Positions 5,229 to 12,032 of a stretch of 12,032 bases of DNA are shown in pieces. The stretch comes from Acidobacteriota bacterium (GTDB taxonomy: Bacteria; Acidobacteriota; UBA6911; RPQK01): positions 1 through 12,032 of the forward strand of contig RPQK01000142.1 of NCBI GenBank assembly GCA_003819755.1, written 5' to 3'. The notes below the pieces were generated by a model. It was not told where the DNA came from. It saw nothing but the letters and a program-made list of their open reading frames with translations, and searched no databases. Made by a program: the position numbers and the translations under genes. Each line of letters starts with the position of its first letter. The first letter of the stretch is position 1.

Positions 5229-6725
5229 ATGAGCAACGCTTACGAGGATTTCAGGAGACGAGCGTCCGAAATCACACACCTGCGAAGCGTCCTCCAGGTT
5301 CTGAGTTGGGATCAGGAAGCCATGATGCCGGAGTTGGGAGCAATCGACCGGGCCAGTCAACTCTCGACACTCGCGGTTATCCAACACCAGCGATTAACTG
5401 ACCCGGCTTACGGCGACTTGATCGTCCGGCTGGAAGAGGCCTCGGGAGAGCTGGATCGGTGGGGGAAAGCCAGCGTGCGGGAGGCCCGCAGGCAGTTTGA
5501 CAAAGCTACCAGGCTGCCTGAAAACCTCGTCAGGGAGCTCGCCGAGACCGCGGCGCTCGCCTATGAACAATGGGTAAAAGCGCGCGATGAATCGGATTTC
5601 CCTGCCTTTGCCCCATGGTTAAGCAAAATGGTCAACCTGAAGCGGAGTGAAGCCGAATGCCTCCAAAAAGCGGGTTCTTCGCCCTACGAGGCATTGCTGG
5701 ATGACTATGAGCCGGGAATCACCGAAGCTCGGCTTGATGCTCTTTTTTCAGCTGTACAACCGGAGCTGACGGCACTACTTGAGGGAGTCATGGCGTCGGG
5801 TCGAGAGCCGCGCCGCCTTCCTTCCGGGCCCTTCCCGCCCCAAGCCCAGGAGAGCCTGGGGCGTGAGATCCTGACCGCCATGGGCTTCGACTGGAAAGCG
5901 GGAAGGCTTGACACCTCACCCCACCCTTTCTGTTCAGGCTTCTCTCCCCGGGACGTCAGAATCACCACCCGCTACTCGACTGTCGAGATCCTCAAATCCC
6001 TGTTCGGGATGATCCACGAAGGCGGACACGCCCTGTACGAGCAGGGCCTCAGCGCGGGCGCGTACGGCCAACCTGCCTGCGAAGCGATCTCCCTCGGGTT
6101 GCATGAATCGCAGTCCAGGTTGTGGGAGAACCAGGTCGGCCGTAGCCGGAGCTTCTGGGAATACTGGTTTCCGCGCCTCAGGCGCACATTTTCGCCCCAT
6201 TTCGATGATTTCACACTGGATGACTTTGTTTTCTCGATCAACAGAGTCAGCCCGTCGCCAATCCGAGTCGAGGCGGATGAGGTCACCTATGGGCTCCACG
6301 TGATCCTCCGCTATCAACTTGAAAAAGCTCTGATTGCCGGGGAGTTGGAAGCGTCGGAGCTGGACCAGGTTTGGAACGACAGGATGCAGGACTATCTCGG
6401 GTACATTCCGGCCACCTCCGCCGAAGGCGTCCTGCAGGATACGCACTGGTCGCAAGGGATGTTCGGCTATTTCCCGACTTACCTGCTCGGCAACCTCTAC
6501 GCCGCGCAGATATTCGACCAGGCCGAGCGAAGCATCCCCGACCTGGATACCCAGATATCAGGCGCTGATTTCATACCGCTACGCGAATGGCTTCGGGAAG
6601 AGCTGCATATCCACGGGAGGACGCTGACGGCGGATGAGTTGATCGAAAAAATGACCGGACAGCCGTTAGATGCCAACTTCTTCCTGGAGTATCTGAAGGG
6701 GAAGTTCGGAGCTTTGTACCAGTAA
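5229..6725 (+). CDS. M32-family metallocarboxypeptidase (Taq type)
   Basis: Cytoplasmic zinc carboxypeptidase of 498 aa, the usual size for peptidase family M32 (about 500 aa). All family signatures are present in order: DVRITT, the zinc motif H263-E-G-G-H267 within MIHEGGHALYEQG, HESQSRLWEN, IRVEADEVTY and GVLQDTHWSQGMFGYFPTY. The enzyme removes C-terminal amino acids from peptides and is mainly alpha-helical. ATG 5229 (MSNAYEDFRRRASEITHL) was chosen because alignment with the family begins here; the frame is open back to ATG 5136, adding 31 unrelated residues, partly repeat-encoded. The stop codon overlaps the first base pairs of the next hairpin repeat. Likely a single-gene housekeeping unit for peptide turnover. 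Confidence 0.95.
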   Translation: MSNAYEDFRRRASEITHLRSVLQVLSWDQEAMMPELGAIDRASQLSTLAVIQHQRLTDPAYGDLIVRLEEASGELDRWGKASVREARRQFDKATRLPENLVRELAETAALAYEQWVKARDESDFPAFAPWLSKMVNLKRSEAECLQKAGSSPYEALLDDYEPGITEARLDALFSAVQPELTALLEGVMASGREPRRLPSGPFPPQAQESLGREILTAMGFDWKAGRLDTSPHPFCSGFSPRDVRITTRYSTVEILKSLFGMIHEGGHALYEQGLSAGAYGQPACEAISLGLHESQSRLWENQVGRSRSFWEYWFPRLRRTFSPHFDDFTLDDFVFSINRVSPSPIRVEADEVTYGLHVILRYQLEKALIAGELEASELDQVWNDRMQDYLGYIPATSAEGVLQDTHWSQGMFGYFPTYLLGNLYAAQIFDQAERSIPDLDTQISGADFIPLREWLREELHIHGRTLTADELIEKMTGQPLDANFFLEYLKGKFGALYQ

Positions 6726-6798
6726 AGGACCTCAAAGACCCCAGGGACCTCAAGGACGGACCGTGTCTTTGTGGTCCTTGGGGTCTTTGAGGTCCTTT
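6724..6798. repeat. 75-bp hairpin of inverted 18-bp tandem duplicates, starting in the stop codon
   Basis: Positions 6724-6742 are the exact reverse complement of 6780-6798. Pairing continues inward through 6743-6757 and 6765-6779 with one mismatch and a few G-U pairs, giving a stem of over 30 bp and a 7-base loop. Each arm is an imperfect direct duplication with period 18: GGACCTCAAAGA/GGACCTCAAGGA on the left, GTCTTTGTGGTCCTT/GTCTTTGAGGTCCTT on the right. It begins within the TAA of the M32 gene. No T-run follows, so it is not a standard intrinsic terminator, though it could stall polymerase or protect the 3' end. Confidence 0.93.
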
Positions 6799-6812
6799 GC
6801 CGCCAGCCAACC

Positions 6813-6821
6813 TGCTAGAAT
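6813..6821 (+). promoter_or_regulatory. Extended -10 of the DUF1343/NamZ gene
   Basis: TGCTAGAAT is an extended -10 (TG-N-TAgaaT). Transcription would start at about 6828-6832, so the mRNA would be leaderless or nearly so (ATG at 6832). No Shine-Dalgarno precedes the ATG, consistent with that reading. No clear -35 is visible, and the corresponding region is the end of the hairpin. Confidence 0.5.
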
Positions 6822-6831
6822 ACAAGCCCGT

Positions 6832-8016
6832 ATGACCCCAAGGATACCCGCTCGACTCATCTTCTTCGGCCTGATCTTCGCGGTCTGCTTCAACGGAACG
6901 GTGCGCGTCGGATCAGAACGCCTTTTCGAGAAAAAGTACTTCCAGTGGATCAAGGGAAAGCGCGTCGGACTGATCACGAACCCGACCGGTGTGGATTCCC
7001 GGATGCAGTTGACGGCTGACCGTCTGGCTGCTAACCCGGAAACGAGCCTGACAGCACTCTTCGCGCCGGAACACGGCCTGTTCGGCGCAGCGCAGGCCGG
7101 GGATCACGTTTCGTCGACAAGGAATATCTACAGCCTTTACGGGGAGAACCGGGCGCCGACACCGGAAATGCTGGCCAACGTCGATGTGCTGATTTATGAC
7201 ATCCAGGATGTGGGCGTGCGCTTCTACACGTACCTCTCCACGATGTTCGAAAGCATGAAGGCCGCCGCCGGGAAAGGAATTCCATTCGTGGTGCTAGACC
7301 GGCCGAATCCGATCGACGCCCGACAAGTGCAAGGGGCCGTGCTCGAGGCCGGGCGCGAGTCGTTTGTGGGAATTTATCGAATGCCGATCCGCTACGGCAT
7401 GACAACCGGCGAATTGGCGCAGCTGATGAACTCCGAAGCCCACGTGAATTGCGATCTACGCGTGGTGCCCGTGAAAGGCTGGAAAAGAAAACACTGGTTG
7501 GACAAGACGAATCTTCAATGGATCCTTCCCTCCCCGAACATGCCGACGCTCCTGACCGCCACAATTTACCCAGGCAGCTGTCTTATCGAGGGCACGAACC
7601 TCTCGGAAGGAAGGGGGACTACCCGCCCGTTTGAGCTGTTCGGCGCACCCTGGCTGGATAGCCAGCGCCTGGTCGAGGCATTGAATCGGATCGGTCTGAA
7701 GGGAGTTTACTTCCGCCCTCAAGCCTTCACGCCGACCTTCTCAAAGCACAAGGGCGAGCTGTGCCAGGGTGTTCAGATTCACGTACTGGACCGCGACGAC
7801 TTCAACCCGATTTTGGCGACCCTCTACGTACTGCACGAGATCATCAAGCTCCAACCGGGGAAACTCGAGTTTAATAACGCGTTTGACCGGCTGAGCGGAA
7901 CCGGCCGGGTCAGGGAAGCCATTCTCAGAGGCGAGAGCCCGGCGACGATCGAGAAGAGCTGGGAAGCAGATCTGAAGGTGTTCGGCAAGACGCGGAAGAA
8001 GTATTTGTTGTACTGA
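6832..8016 (+). CDS. DUF1343 protein, NamZ/YbbC-like exo-N-acetylmuramidase, exported
   Basis: Protein of 394 aa whose family includes the B. subtilis exo-acting N-acetylmuramidase NamZ (YbbC), which releases MurNAc from the non-reducing end of peptidoglycan fragments. The N-terminus (MTPRIPARLIFFGLIFAVCF) is a signal-like hydrophobic stretch; the cysteine lacks a good lipobox, so cleavage by the lipoprotein pathway is doubtful. Family blocks in order: RVGLITNPTG, FAPEHGLFG with E80, YDIQDVGVRFYTY, VLDRPNPI, IYPGSCLIEGTNLSEGRGTT and a C-terminal GRVREAILRGESP. ATG 6832 is preferred over GTG 6763, which lies in the hairpin. A role in cell-wall recycling or scavenging is inferred from the family. 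The flanking genes encode no other obvious wall enzyme. The stop codon directly abuts the next palindrome. Confidence 0.9.
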   Translation: MTPRIPARLIFFGLIFAVCFNGTVRVGSERLFEKKYFQWIKGKRVGLITNPTGVDSRMQLTADRLAANPETSLTALFAPEHGLFGAAQAGDHVSSTRNIYSLYGENRAPTPEMLANVDVLIYDIQDVGVRFYTYLSTMFESMKAAAGKGIPFVVLDRPNPIDARQVQGAVLEAGRESFVGIYRMPIRYGMTTGELAQLMNSEAHVNCDLRVVPVKGWKRKHWLDKTNLQWILPSPNMPTLLTATIYPGSCLIEGTNLSEGRGTTRPFELFGAPWLDSQRLVEALNRIGLKGVYFRPQAFTPTFSKHKGELCQGVQIHVLDRDDFNPILATLYVLHEIIKLQPGKLEFNNAFDRLSGTGRVREAILRGESPATIEKSWEADLKVFGKTRKKYLLY

Positions 8017-8104
8017 GAGCCAATTGCAAAAATCGCCCCGGTTTTTGACCCCAAAGGGGGCCCCTTTGGGGTCGAAAAGCAGACCCGATTTCTGCAATTG
8101 GCTC
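8017..8104. repeat. 88-bp palindrome directly after the NamZ-like stop codon
   Basis: The outer arms GAGCCAATTGCA (8017-8028) and TGCAATTGGCTC (8093-8104) match exactly. The centre is a perfect 13-bp dyad around one base (8047-8059 against 8061-8073, GACCCCAAAGGGG). The intermediate part pairs only partly. Each central arm is itself nearly self-complementary (CCCCaaaGGGG, CCCCtttGGGG). The outer ends are tidy inverted repeats, as in a miniature inverted-repeat element, but no target-site duplication is evident next to them. No T-run follows, so it is not a classic terminator. Confidence 0.9.
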
Positions 8105-8220
8105 CTGAGTATGAATTTTACACAGCCGCAACCGCCGCTGGCCTGGGTGGACATACTCCGCCCGCTTCGCTCTACTGCGTGCGCGGCTCTGAAACTGACG
8201 GCATCCCCCCTGCGCCCGAC

Positions 8221-8250
8221 TTGCACTTGGCCGCGTCTGCTCACTAGAAT
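8221..8250 (+). promoter_or_regulatory. Predicted promoter of the sensor kinase operon
   Basis: TTGCAC (8221-8226) and TAGAAT (8245-8250) are separated by 18 bp. Transcription would start at about 8257, with a short leader of about 11 nt and AAGG at 8257-8260 before ATG 8268. The rest of the spacer from 8105 to 8220 shows no gene or further signal that I can support. Confidence 0.6.
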
Positions 8251-8267
8251 TCGGCCAAGGTCACTCG

Positions 8268-10052
8268 ATGAAATCACCGTTCAAGCGATTCTGGCCCAAT
8301 GACCTGCGAGGACGGCTCACAGTTCTTGTCCTCGCCGCCCTGGTTCCGATGGTCATCGCGCAAGCGGCGATCTTTGGCTACTGGTACTCGACTCGAAAAA
8401 GCGCCGAGTTACAAAGCAATCTGGAGCTCGCCCGCACTTTCGGCGCACTCTACGAGAGGTACCTGAGCGATCTTCAGCATGCGGAGCTCACGCTGGGCGA
8501 GGCTCTGCTCCGGCTTGAACCTGAACCTGCGCTGGCCCTGCTGGAGTCTCGCGCGAAGAACTACCCCGCCATCCACTCTTTCACCTGGGCGAACCCGGAA
8601 GGGAAGATCCTTTTGTCCAGCCGGGCGGGTGCGCCGGGCATTTCGGTCGCAGACCGTGAGTATTTCCGCGAAATCATCCGAGGGAAACAGTGGACTATCA
8701 GCGATCTGCTGATAACCAGGGTGGGAGGCGACGAGCGCCTGGTTCTTGCCCGGGCGGTCCGCTCGGGAGAAAGACTCCTCGGCGTCGTCCTGGGAGAGAT
8801 CGTTCCCGAACGGCTGGGTGAAACGTTGACGGCGCGGAGAAGCAGGGGCGGGATTCTCGCTCTCTTCGATCGGACCGGCCGGATCATCTCGATTGTGCGA
8901 GGACCTGACGTCCGGGCGACGGTTCCGTCATCTCACCACGTGGATCGGATGGCTCAGGAAGTGATTCGCAGTGGACAGGACTGGTCCGGATTCCTTCGAT
9001 TTGCCGGTGAGGGAGTGGACCGGCTGGCAGCCCGGACTCCGCTGCCAGGCCTCGGGTGGGCAGCTGGAGCCAGCCGTCCTTTTGCGGAGGTAATGGCGCC
9101 GGTCAGAAGGAACCTGTTTCTTGTGCTCCTAGTGGTCCTCACCATTTGTTTGGCATCGTTCCTTTTAGCGGAGTTTGTCGGCCGATCCATCATCAATTCC
9201 GTCGCGGTTGTCAGGGAGGGTGCCGCCACGCTGGCGGCAGGCAGCGAGGCCCGGGTCGCCATTCCGCAAATCCAGGAACTTGCTGACCTGGCCCGTACCT
9301 TTAATCACATGGCTGAACAGCTTACCCAGCACACGGCCTCACTCGAGAGGGCTGCAGAAGATCTGAGACGTTCTAACCAGGAGCTGGAGGCGTTCAGTTA
9401 TTCGGTCTCTCACGACCTCCGTGCTCCGTTGCGCGCAATCGACGGATTTTCACACGCTCTCATGGAGGATTACAGCGAACAATTACCACAGGACGCGCAA
9501 CGGTACCTCAACATCATTCGGGATAATACGCAACGCATGGGCCAGCTGATCGATGATCTGCTGGCGTACTCCCGCCTGGGGCGCCGGGAGCCCAACTTCG
9601 AAATGATCGACATGCAGGCGCTGACCCGGATGATCGCCGAGAACCTGAAGGCGGCGGGGGAGACGGGTACCGCGGTTCTTCAGATCGGCGACATGCCCCG
9701 GGCGTACGGCGACCGCACTCTCATCGGCCAAGTTCTGTCCAATCTTCTGTCCAACGCGTTCAAGTTCAGCTCCACTCAGGAGCAACCACGGGTTGAGGTT
9801 TCAGGACGGGAAGAACCCGTACAGAATGTTTACTGGGTGAGAGATAATGGAGTTGGGTTCGATATGAGCTACCAACACAAGCTCTTCGGAATCTTTCAGC
9901 GCCTGCATTCTATGAACGAATTCCCCGGAACCGGGGTCGGCCTCGCCACCGTTCAACGATTGCTGCAAAAGCACGGCGGCCGGGTATGGGCCGAAAGCGC
10001 GGTGGGCAAGGGTGCAACGTTCTATATTGCTCTTCCAAGGAGGCAGCGGTGA
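8268..10052 (+). CDS. Membrane sensor histidine kinase, Cache-HAMP-HisKA-HATPase
   Basis: Inner-membrane kinase of 594 aa. A first membrane helix lies at about residues 17-40 (LTVLVLAALVPMVIAQAAIF). A periplasmic Cache/PDC-type sensor follows at about 42-278 (FTWANPEGKILLSS, DREYFREIIRGKQWTISD, LFDRTGRIISIV), then a second helix at about 283-302, HAMP at about 303-356 and a short coiled linker. HisKA has H382 in YSVSHDLRAPLRAIDGF, the version seen in phytochrome-like kinases. The ATPase domain shows N-box NLLSNAFKFS (from N492), DNGVGF (from D527) and GTGVGLA (from G555). Cache sensors bind small molecules such as amino or carboxylic acids; the ligand here is unknown. It is the first gene of a three-gene operon, and its stop overlaps the next start as GTGA, so the partner is very probably the Rcp1-like regulator. 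Confidence 0.94.
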   Translation: MKSPFKRFWPNDLRGRLTVLVLAALVPMVIAQAAIFGYWYSTRKSAELQSNLELARTFGALYERYLSDLQHAELTLGEALLRLEPEPALALLESRAKNYPAIHSFTWANPEGKILLSSRAGAPGISVADREYFREIIRGKQWTISDLLITRVGGDERLVLARAVRSGERLLGVVLGEIVPERLGETLTARRSRGGILALFDRTGRIISIVRGPDVRATVPSSHHVDRMAQEVIRSGQDWSGFLRFAGEGVDRLAARTPLPGLGWAAGASRPFAEVMAPVRRNLFLVLLVVLTICLASFLLAEFVGRSIINSVAVVREGAATLAAGSEARVAIPQIQELADLARTFNHMAEQLTQHTASLERAAEDLRRSNQELEAFSYSVSHDLRAPLRAIDGFSHALMEDYSEQLPQDAQRYLNIIRDNTQRMGQLIDDLLAYSRLGRREPNFEMIDMQALTRMIAENLKAAGETGTAVLQIGDMPRAYGDRTLIGQVLSNLLSNAFKFSSTQEQPRVEVSGREEPVQNVYWVRDNGVGFDMSYQHKLFGIFQRLHSMNEFPGTGVGLATVQRLLQKHGGRVWAESAVGKGATFYIALPRRQR

Positions 10053-10489
10053 CGAACGAAGTCGAGATACTTCTGGTCGAGGACAACCCAAACGACGTGG
10101 AACTGGCGCTGAGGGCGCTCAAGAAGAACAACCTGGCCAACCGGCTCCACATTGTGAAAGACGGCTCGGAAGCGCTCGACTTCATCTTCGGCCGCGGGGA
10201 GCACCAGCACCGAAAGGTCGAAAATGGACCGCGCGTCATTCTCCTCGACCTGAAGCTTCCGAAGGTTGACGGTGTGGAGGTTCTCAGAGCCATACGCTCA
10301 GACCCAAGAACCAGGTTCATCCCGGTGGTCGTTCTGACTTCATCCTCGGAAGAGCGTGATATTGTCGAAACCTACAAACTCGGCGTTAACAGCTATATTA
10401 TCAAGCCTGTGAACTTCGAGAAGTTCATCGATGTGGTCCGGGAGCTGGGATATTATTGGTTGCTTCTTAACCATCCGCCGGCCGTTTAG
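10049..10489 (+). CDS. Rcp1-like single-domain response regulator
   Basis: Stand-alone receiver of 146 aa without output domain. The acidic pocket is E11-D12, the phosphoacceptor D67 in VILLDLKLP, the switch Thr T97 in VVLTSSSEE and the conserved lysine K119 in YIIKPVNFEKF. The insert between helix 2 and strand 3 (FGRGEHQHRK) and the WLLLNHPP tail are typical of the cyanobacterial Rcp1 group that pairs with phytochrome-type kinases. GTG 10049 was chosen because AAGGAGG (10037-10043) sits five bases upstream and the start overlaps the kinase TGA. The frame is open further upstream inside the kinase gene, but those residues are not receiver sequence. It probably relays phosphate or acts by protein contact. 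Confidence 0.94.
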   Translation: MTNEVEILLVEDNPNDVELALRALKKNNLANRLHIVKDGSEALDFIFGRGEHQHRKVENGPRVILLDLKLPKVDGVEVLRAIRSDPRTRFIPVVVLTSSSEERDIVETYKLGVNSYIIKPVNFEKFIDVVRELGYYWLLLNHPPAV

Positions 10490-10497
10490 AGACAAGT

Positions 10498-11901
10498 ATG
10501 AAGCAGTTGAGAATTCTCATCCTCGAGGACCTGGAAGCAGACGCCGAACTTGTCAAACGTCAACTCGTCAAGGCGGGCATCGAGTTTGAGGCTTGTCGGG
10601 TAGAAGGTCGCGCCGAGTTCCTCCAAGCGTTGAGCGAGTGGCGACCGGACATCATTCTGGCCGACTACTCTTTGCCGTCGTTTGACGGTCTCTCCGCCCT
10701 TCGTGCGGCGAAGGCTCACGACACCGACATCCCGTTTATTTTTGTCTCGGGTGCGCTTCCCGAGGACGTAGCGATTGACGCGGTTCGGGAAGGGGCCGAC
10801 GACTACGTGTTCAAGGACCGTATAGCACGCCTCGCGCCGTCCCTCTCCGGGGCCTTGGAAAAGCGTGAGGAGCGGCGCAAACGCCGTCTTGCGGAAGACG
10901 AGCTCCGCCAGACTGAAGAAAGGTACCGGCACCTCGTTGAGCTTTCCCCCGACGGCATTCTCGTTTACAGGAACTCCCTGATACTCTTCGCAAACAAGGC
11001 CGCCGGAGAGATCCTGGGAACTGACCCCGAAGAGCTGGTCGGACACAATGTCTATGATTTCATCGAAACCAACTATCAGGCGCTGGCCAGCCAGCGAATG
11101 AAGCGACTGGACGAATACGGGTTCGTGCCACTCGTCGAGACTGTTTGCCGACGTCCGGACGGAACTTCTATCCAGGTCGAGGCCACATCGGTTCACATCC
11201 CGTACCAAGGCGGACAGGCGGTGCTGTCGATCATCCGGGATGTGAGCGAGAAGAAACGCCTGGAAAGGGAGATCCTGGAAATAAGCGGACGCGAACAGAG
11301 GAGGATCGGCCAGGACCTGCATGACACTGTCGGTCAGAATCTGGCCGGCGCCGGTTTCCTGGCCAAAGCCCTGGAGCAGAAGCTGACCCGCCAGGCGTCT
11401 CCACTCACCCCTGACGCAACAAAAGTCGTCAGCCTCATCACGCAGTCAGTGTCTCAAACTCGAGCACTTTCCCGAGGGCTCTGCCCGGTCGATATTGTTG
11501 CCAACGGTCTGCGCCTGGCGTTTGCGGAGCTCGCGACCAACACCAGGGAGTTCTTCGGGATCCCGTGCAGTTACGAAGGCGACGCCCGATGCAGCAACAC
11601 CTTGGACGGGCTGGATCAAACCACCGCCACGCATCTTTACCATATCGCGCTCGAGGCGGTGAATAACGCCGCGCGTCATAGCCGGGCGACGAGGATCGAG
11701 ATTCGCCTGACCTGCGAAAACGACGCCCACATTCTGACCGTGGAGGACAACGGAGTCGGCTTTGTCGAGGGAGAAACGCAGGACCAGCAGGGAATGGGAC
11801 TGCGCATCCTGGACTACCGAGCCAGGATCATCGGGGCCTCTCTTCAGGTTGTTTCCAAGCCGGGCAAGGGGACAATCGTGCAGTGCACGTTGCGGTATTA
11901 G
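10498..11901 (+). CDS. REC-PAS-HisKA_3 hybrid histidine kinase, soluble
   Basis: Cytoplasmic protein of 467 aa with no membrane segment. An N-terminal receiver (about 1-122) has E10-D11, phosphoacceptor D56 in IILADYSLPSFDG and K106 in YVFKDR. A charged coiled linker (about 118-142) leads to a PAS domain (about 143-255, RYRHLVELSPDGILVYRN). HisKA_3 carries H275 in EQRRIGQDLHDTVGQNLAG, and the ATPase has EAVNNAARHS, VEDNGVGF and GMGLRILDYRARIIG. This is the NarX/DesK class, which usually phosphorylates a LuxR-type regulator. None is encoded here: 131 bp of non-coding sequence follow to the window edge. It starts 8 bp after the Rcp1-like gene with only a weak ribosome site, which points to translational coupling. 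The receiver could take phosphate from H382 of the upstream kinase; that is inference. Confidence 0.93.
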   Translation: MKQLRILILEDLEADAELVKRQLVKAGIEFEACRVEGRAEFLQALSEWRPDIILADYSLPSFDGLSALRAAKAHDTDIPFIFVSGALPEDVAIDAVREGADDYVFKDRIARLAPSLSGALEKREERRKRRLAEDELRQTEERYRHLVELSPDGILVYRNSLILFANKAAGEILGTDPEELVGHNVYDFIETNYQALASQRMKRLDEYGFVPLVETVCRRPDGTSIQVEATSVHIPYQGGQAVLSIIRDVSEKKRLEREILEISGREQRRIGQDLHDTVGQNLAGAGFLAKALEQKLTRQASPLTPDATKVVSLITQSVSQTRALSRGLCPVDIVANGLRLAFAELATNTREFFGIPCSYEGDARCSNTLDGLDQTTATHLYHIALEAVNNAARHSRATRIEIRLTCENDAHILTVEDNGVGFVEGETQDQQGMGLRILDYRARIIGASLQVVSKPGKGTIVQCTLRY

Positions 11902-12001
11902 CCGGACCGTGCGGCGGTAGGGCGAGGGTTTTGGGTTATCCACGAATTACACGGCGCGGCGTAGCCGCAACCAAAAGCCTGCCCGATGAAGAAGAAAGAC
12001 A

Positions 12002-12032
12002 GAATGTCGAATATCGAATATCGAATGTCGAA
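12002..12032. repeat. Tandem 7-bp words at the window edge
   Basis: Four 7-bp words run head to tail: GAATGTC, GAATATC, GAATATC, GAATGTC, then GAA at the cut. The words have the same order in both directions (A-B-B-A). The array lies 100 bp beyond the last gene and is truncated by the window. It may be the left arm of another word-array palindrome. Confidence 0.85.

Noticed and set aside
6724..6798. Standard Rho-independent terminator
   Set aside because: The stem is far longer than usual and no T-run follows on either strand.
6763..6831. GTG start at 6763 for the NamZ-like protein
   Set aside because: It lies in the hairpin and before the -10; ATG 6832 begins a natural signal-like sequence.
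8017..8104. Insertion sequence remnant
   Set aside because: No transposase fragment and no target-site duplication seen; a miniature element remains possible and is listed as a finding.
10486..11322. Long open frame of 278 codons on the minus strand
   Set aside because: It lies wholly within the REC-PAS-HisKA_3 kinase gene, whose domains are unambiguous; the frame has no recognisable motif and reflects high GC codon structure.
11920..11985. Possible weak hairpin around the TTTTGGG and AACCAAAA segments after the last kinase gene
   Set aside because: Pairing is short with a long, loosely structured loop; too weak to call a terminator or repeat.

Overview
The window looks like chromosome from a GC-rich, Gram-negative-type bacterium. 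It is gene-dense, with twelve protein-coding genes, no rRNA or tRNA, and no transposase or phage gene. The mix of genes (RIC-type iron-sulfur repair protein, DUF1343/NamZ protein, M32 carboxypeptidase, Rcp1-type two-component cluster) and the hexamer TAGAAT just upstream of several starts would fit Acidobacteriota or a similar deep-branching, free-living phylum. That placement is an impression, not a proof.

Layout. Positions 1-236 are a very large palindrome that forms the upstream region of a RIC (YtfE/ScdA-type) gene (264-1001, +). A Crp/Fnr-family regulator (980-1687, -) converges on it. Head-to-head with the regulator, sharing a CATG start site, is a flavodoxin-fold protein (1686-2207, +). 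It is followed tail-to-tail by nicotinamidase PncA (2216-2803, -). Next are a radical SAM protein (2891-4093, +), a minus-strand pair encoding a membrane-anchored rhodanese (4553-5041) and a DoxX/MauE-like membrane protein (4083-4547), an M32 carboxypeptidase (5229-6725, +) and an exported NamZ-like DUF1343 protein (6832-8016, +). The last third is a signalling operon on the plus strand: a Cache-HAMP sensor kinase (8268-10052), an Rcp1-like single-domain response regulator (10049-10489) and a REC-PAS-HisKA_3 hybrid kinase (10498-11901).

How the genes may work together. The left end reads as a nitrosative or redox-stress unit. A Dnr/Fnr-like regulator lies next to a RIC gene whose promoter carries a near-perfect Fnr/Dnr-type box about 41.5 bp upstream of the predicted transcription start. 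The rhodanese-DoxX pair suggests envelope sulfur or thiol chemistry. The three signalling genes are coupled by a 4-bp overlap and an 8-bp gap, and include no DNA-binding output domain.

Most unusual feature. Four of the wider intergenic spaces, plus the right edge, hold structured repeats. At least three are palindromes whose arms are themselves arrays of a short tandem word (10 bp; 15/14 bp; 18 bp), a different word at each site. The fourth is an imperfect 88-bp palindrome that begins directly after a stop codon. The window ends in a 7-bp word array that may be half of a fifth. The architecture is shared but the sequence is not, which does not match an ordinary dispersed repeat family and deserves a genome-wide look.
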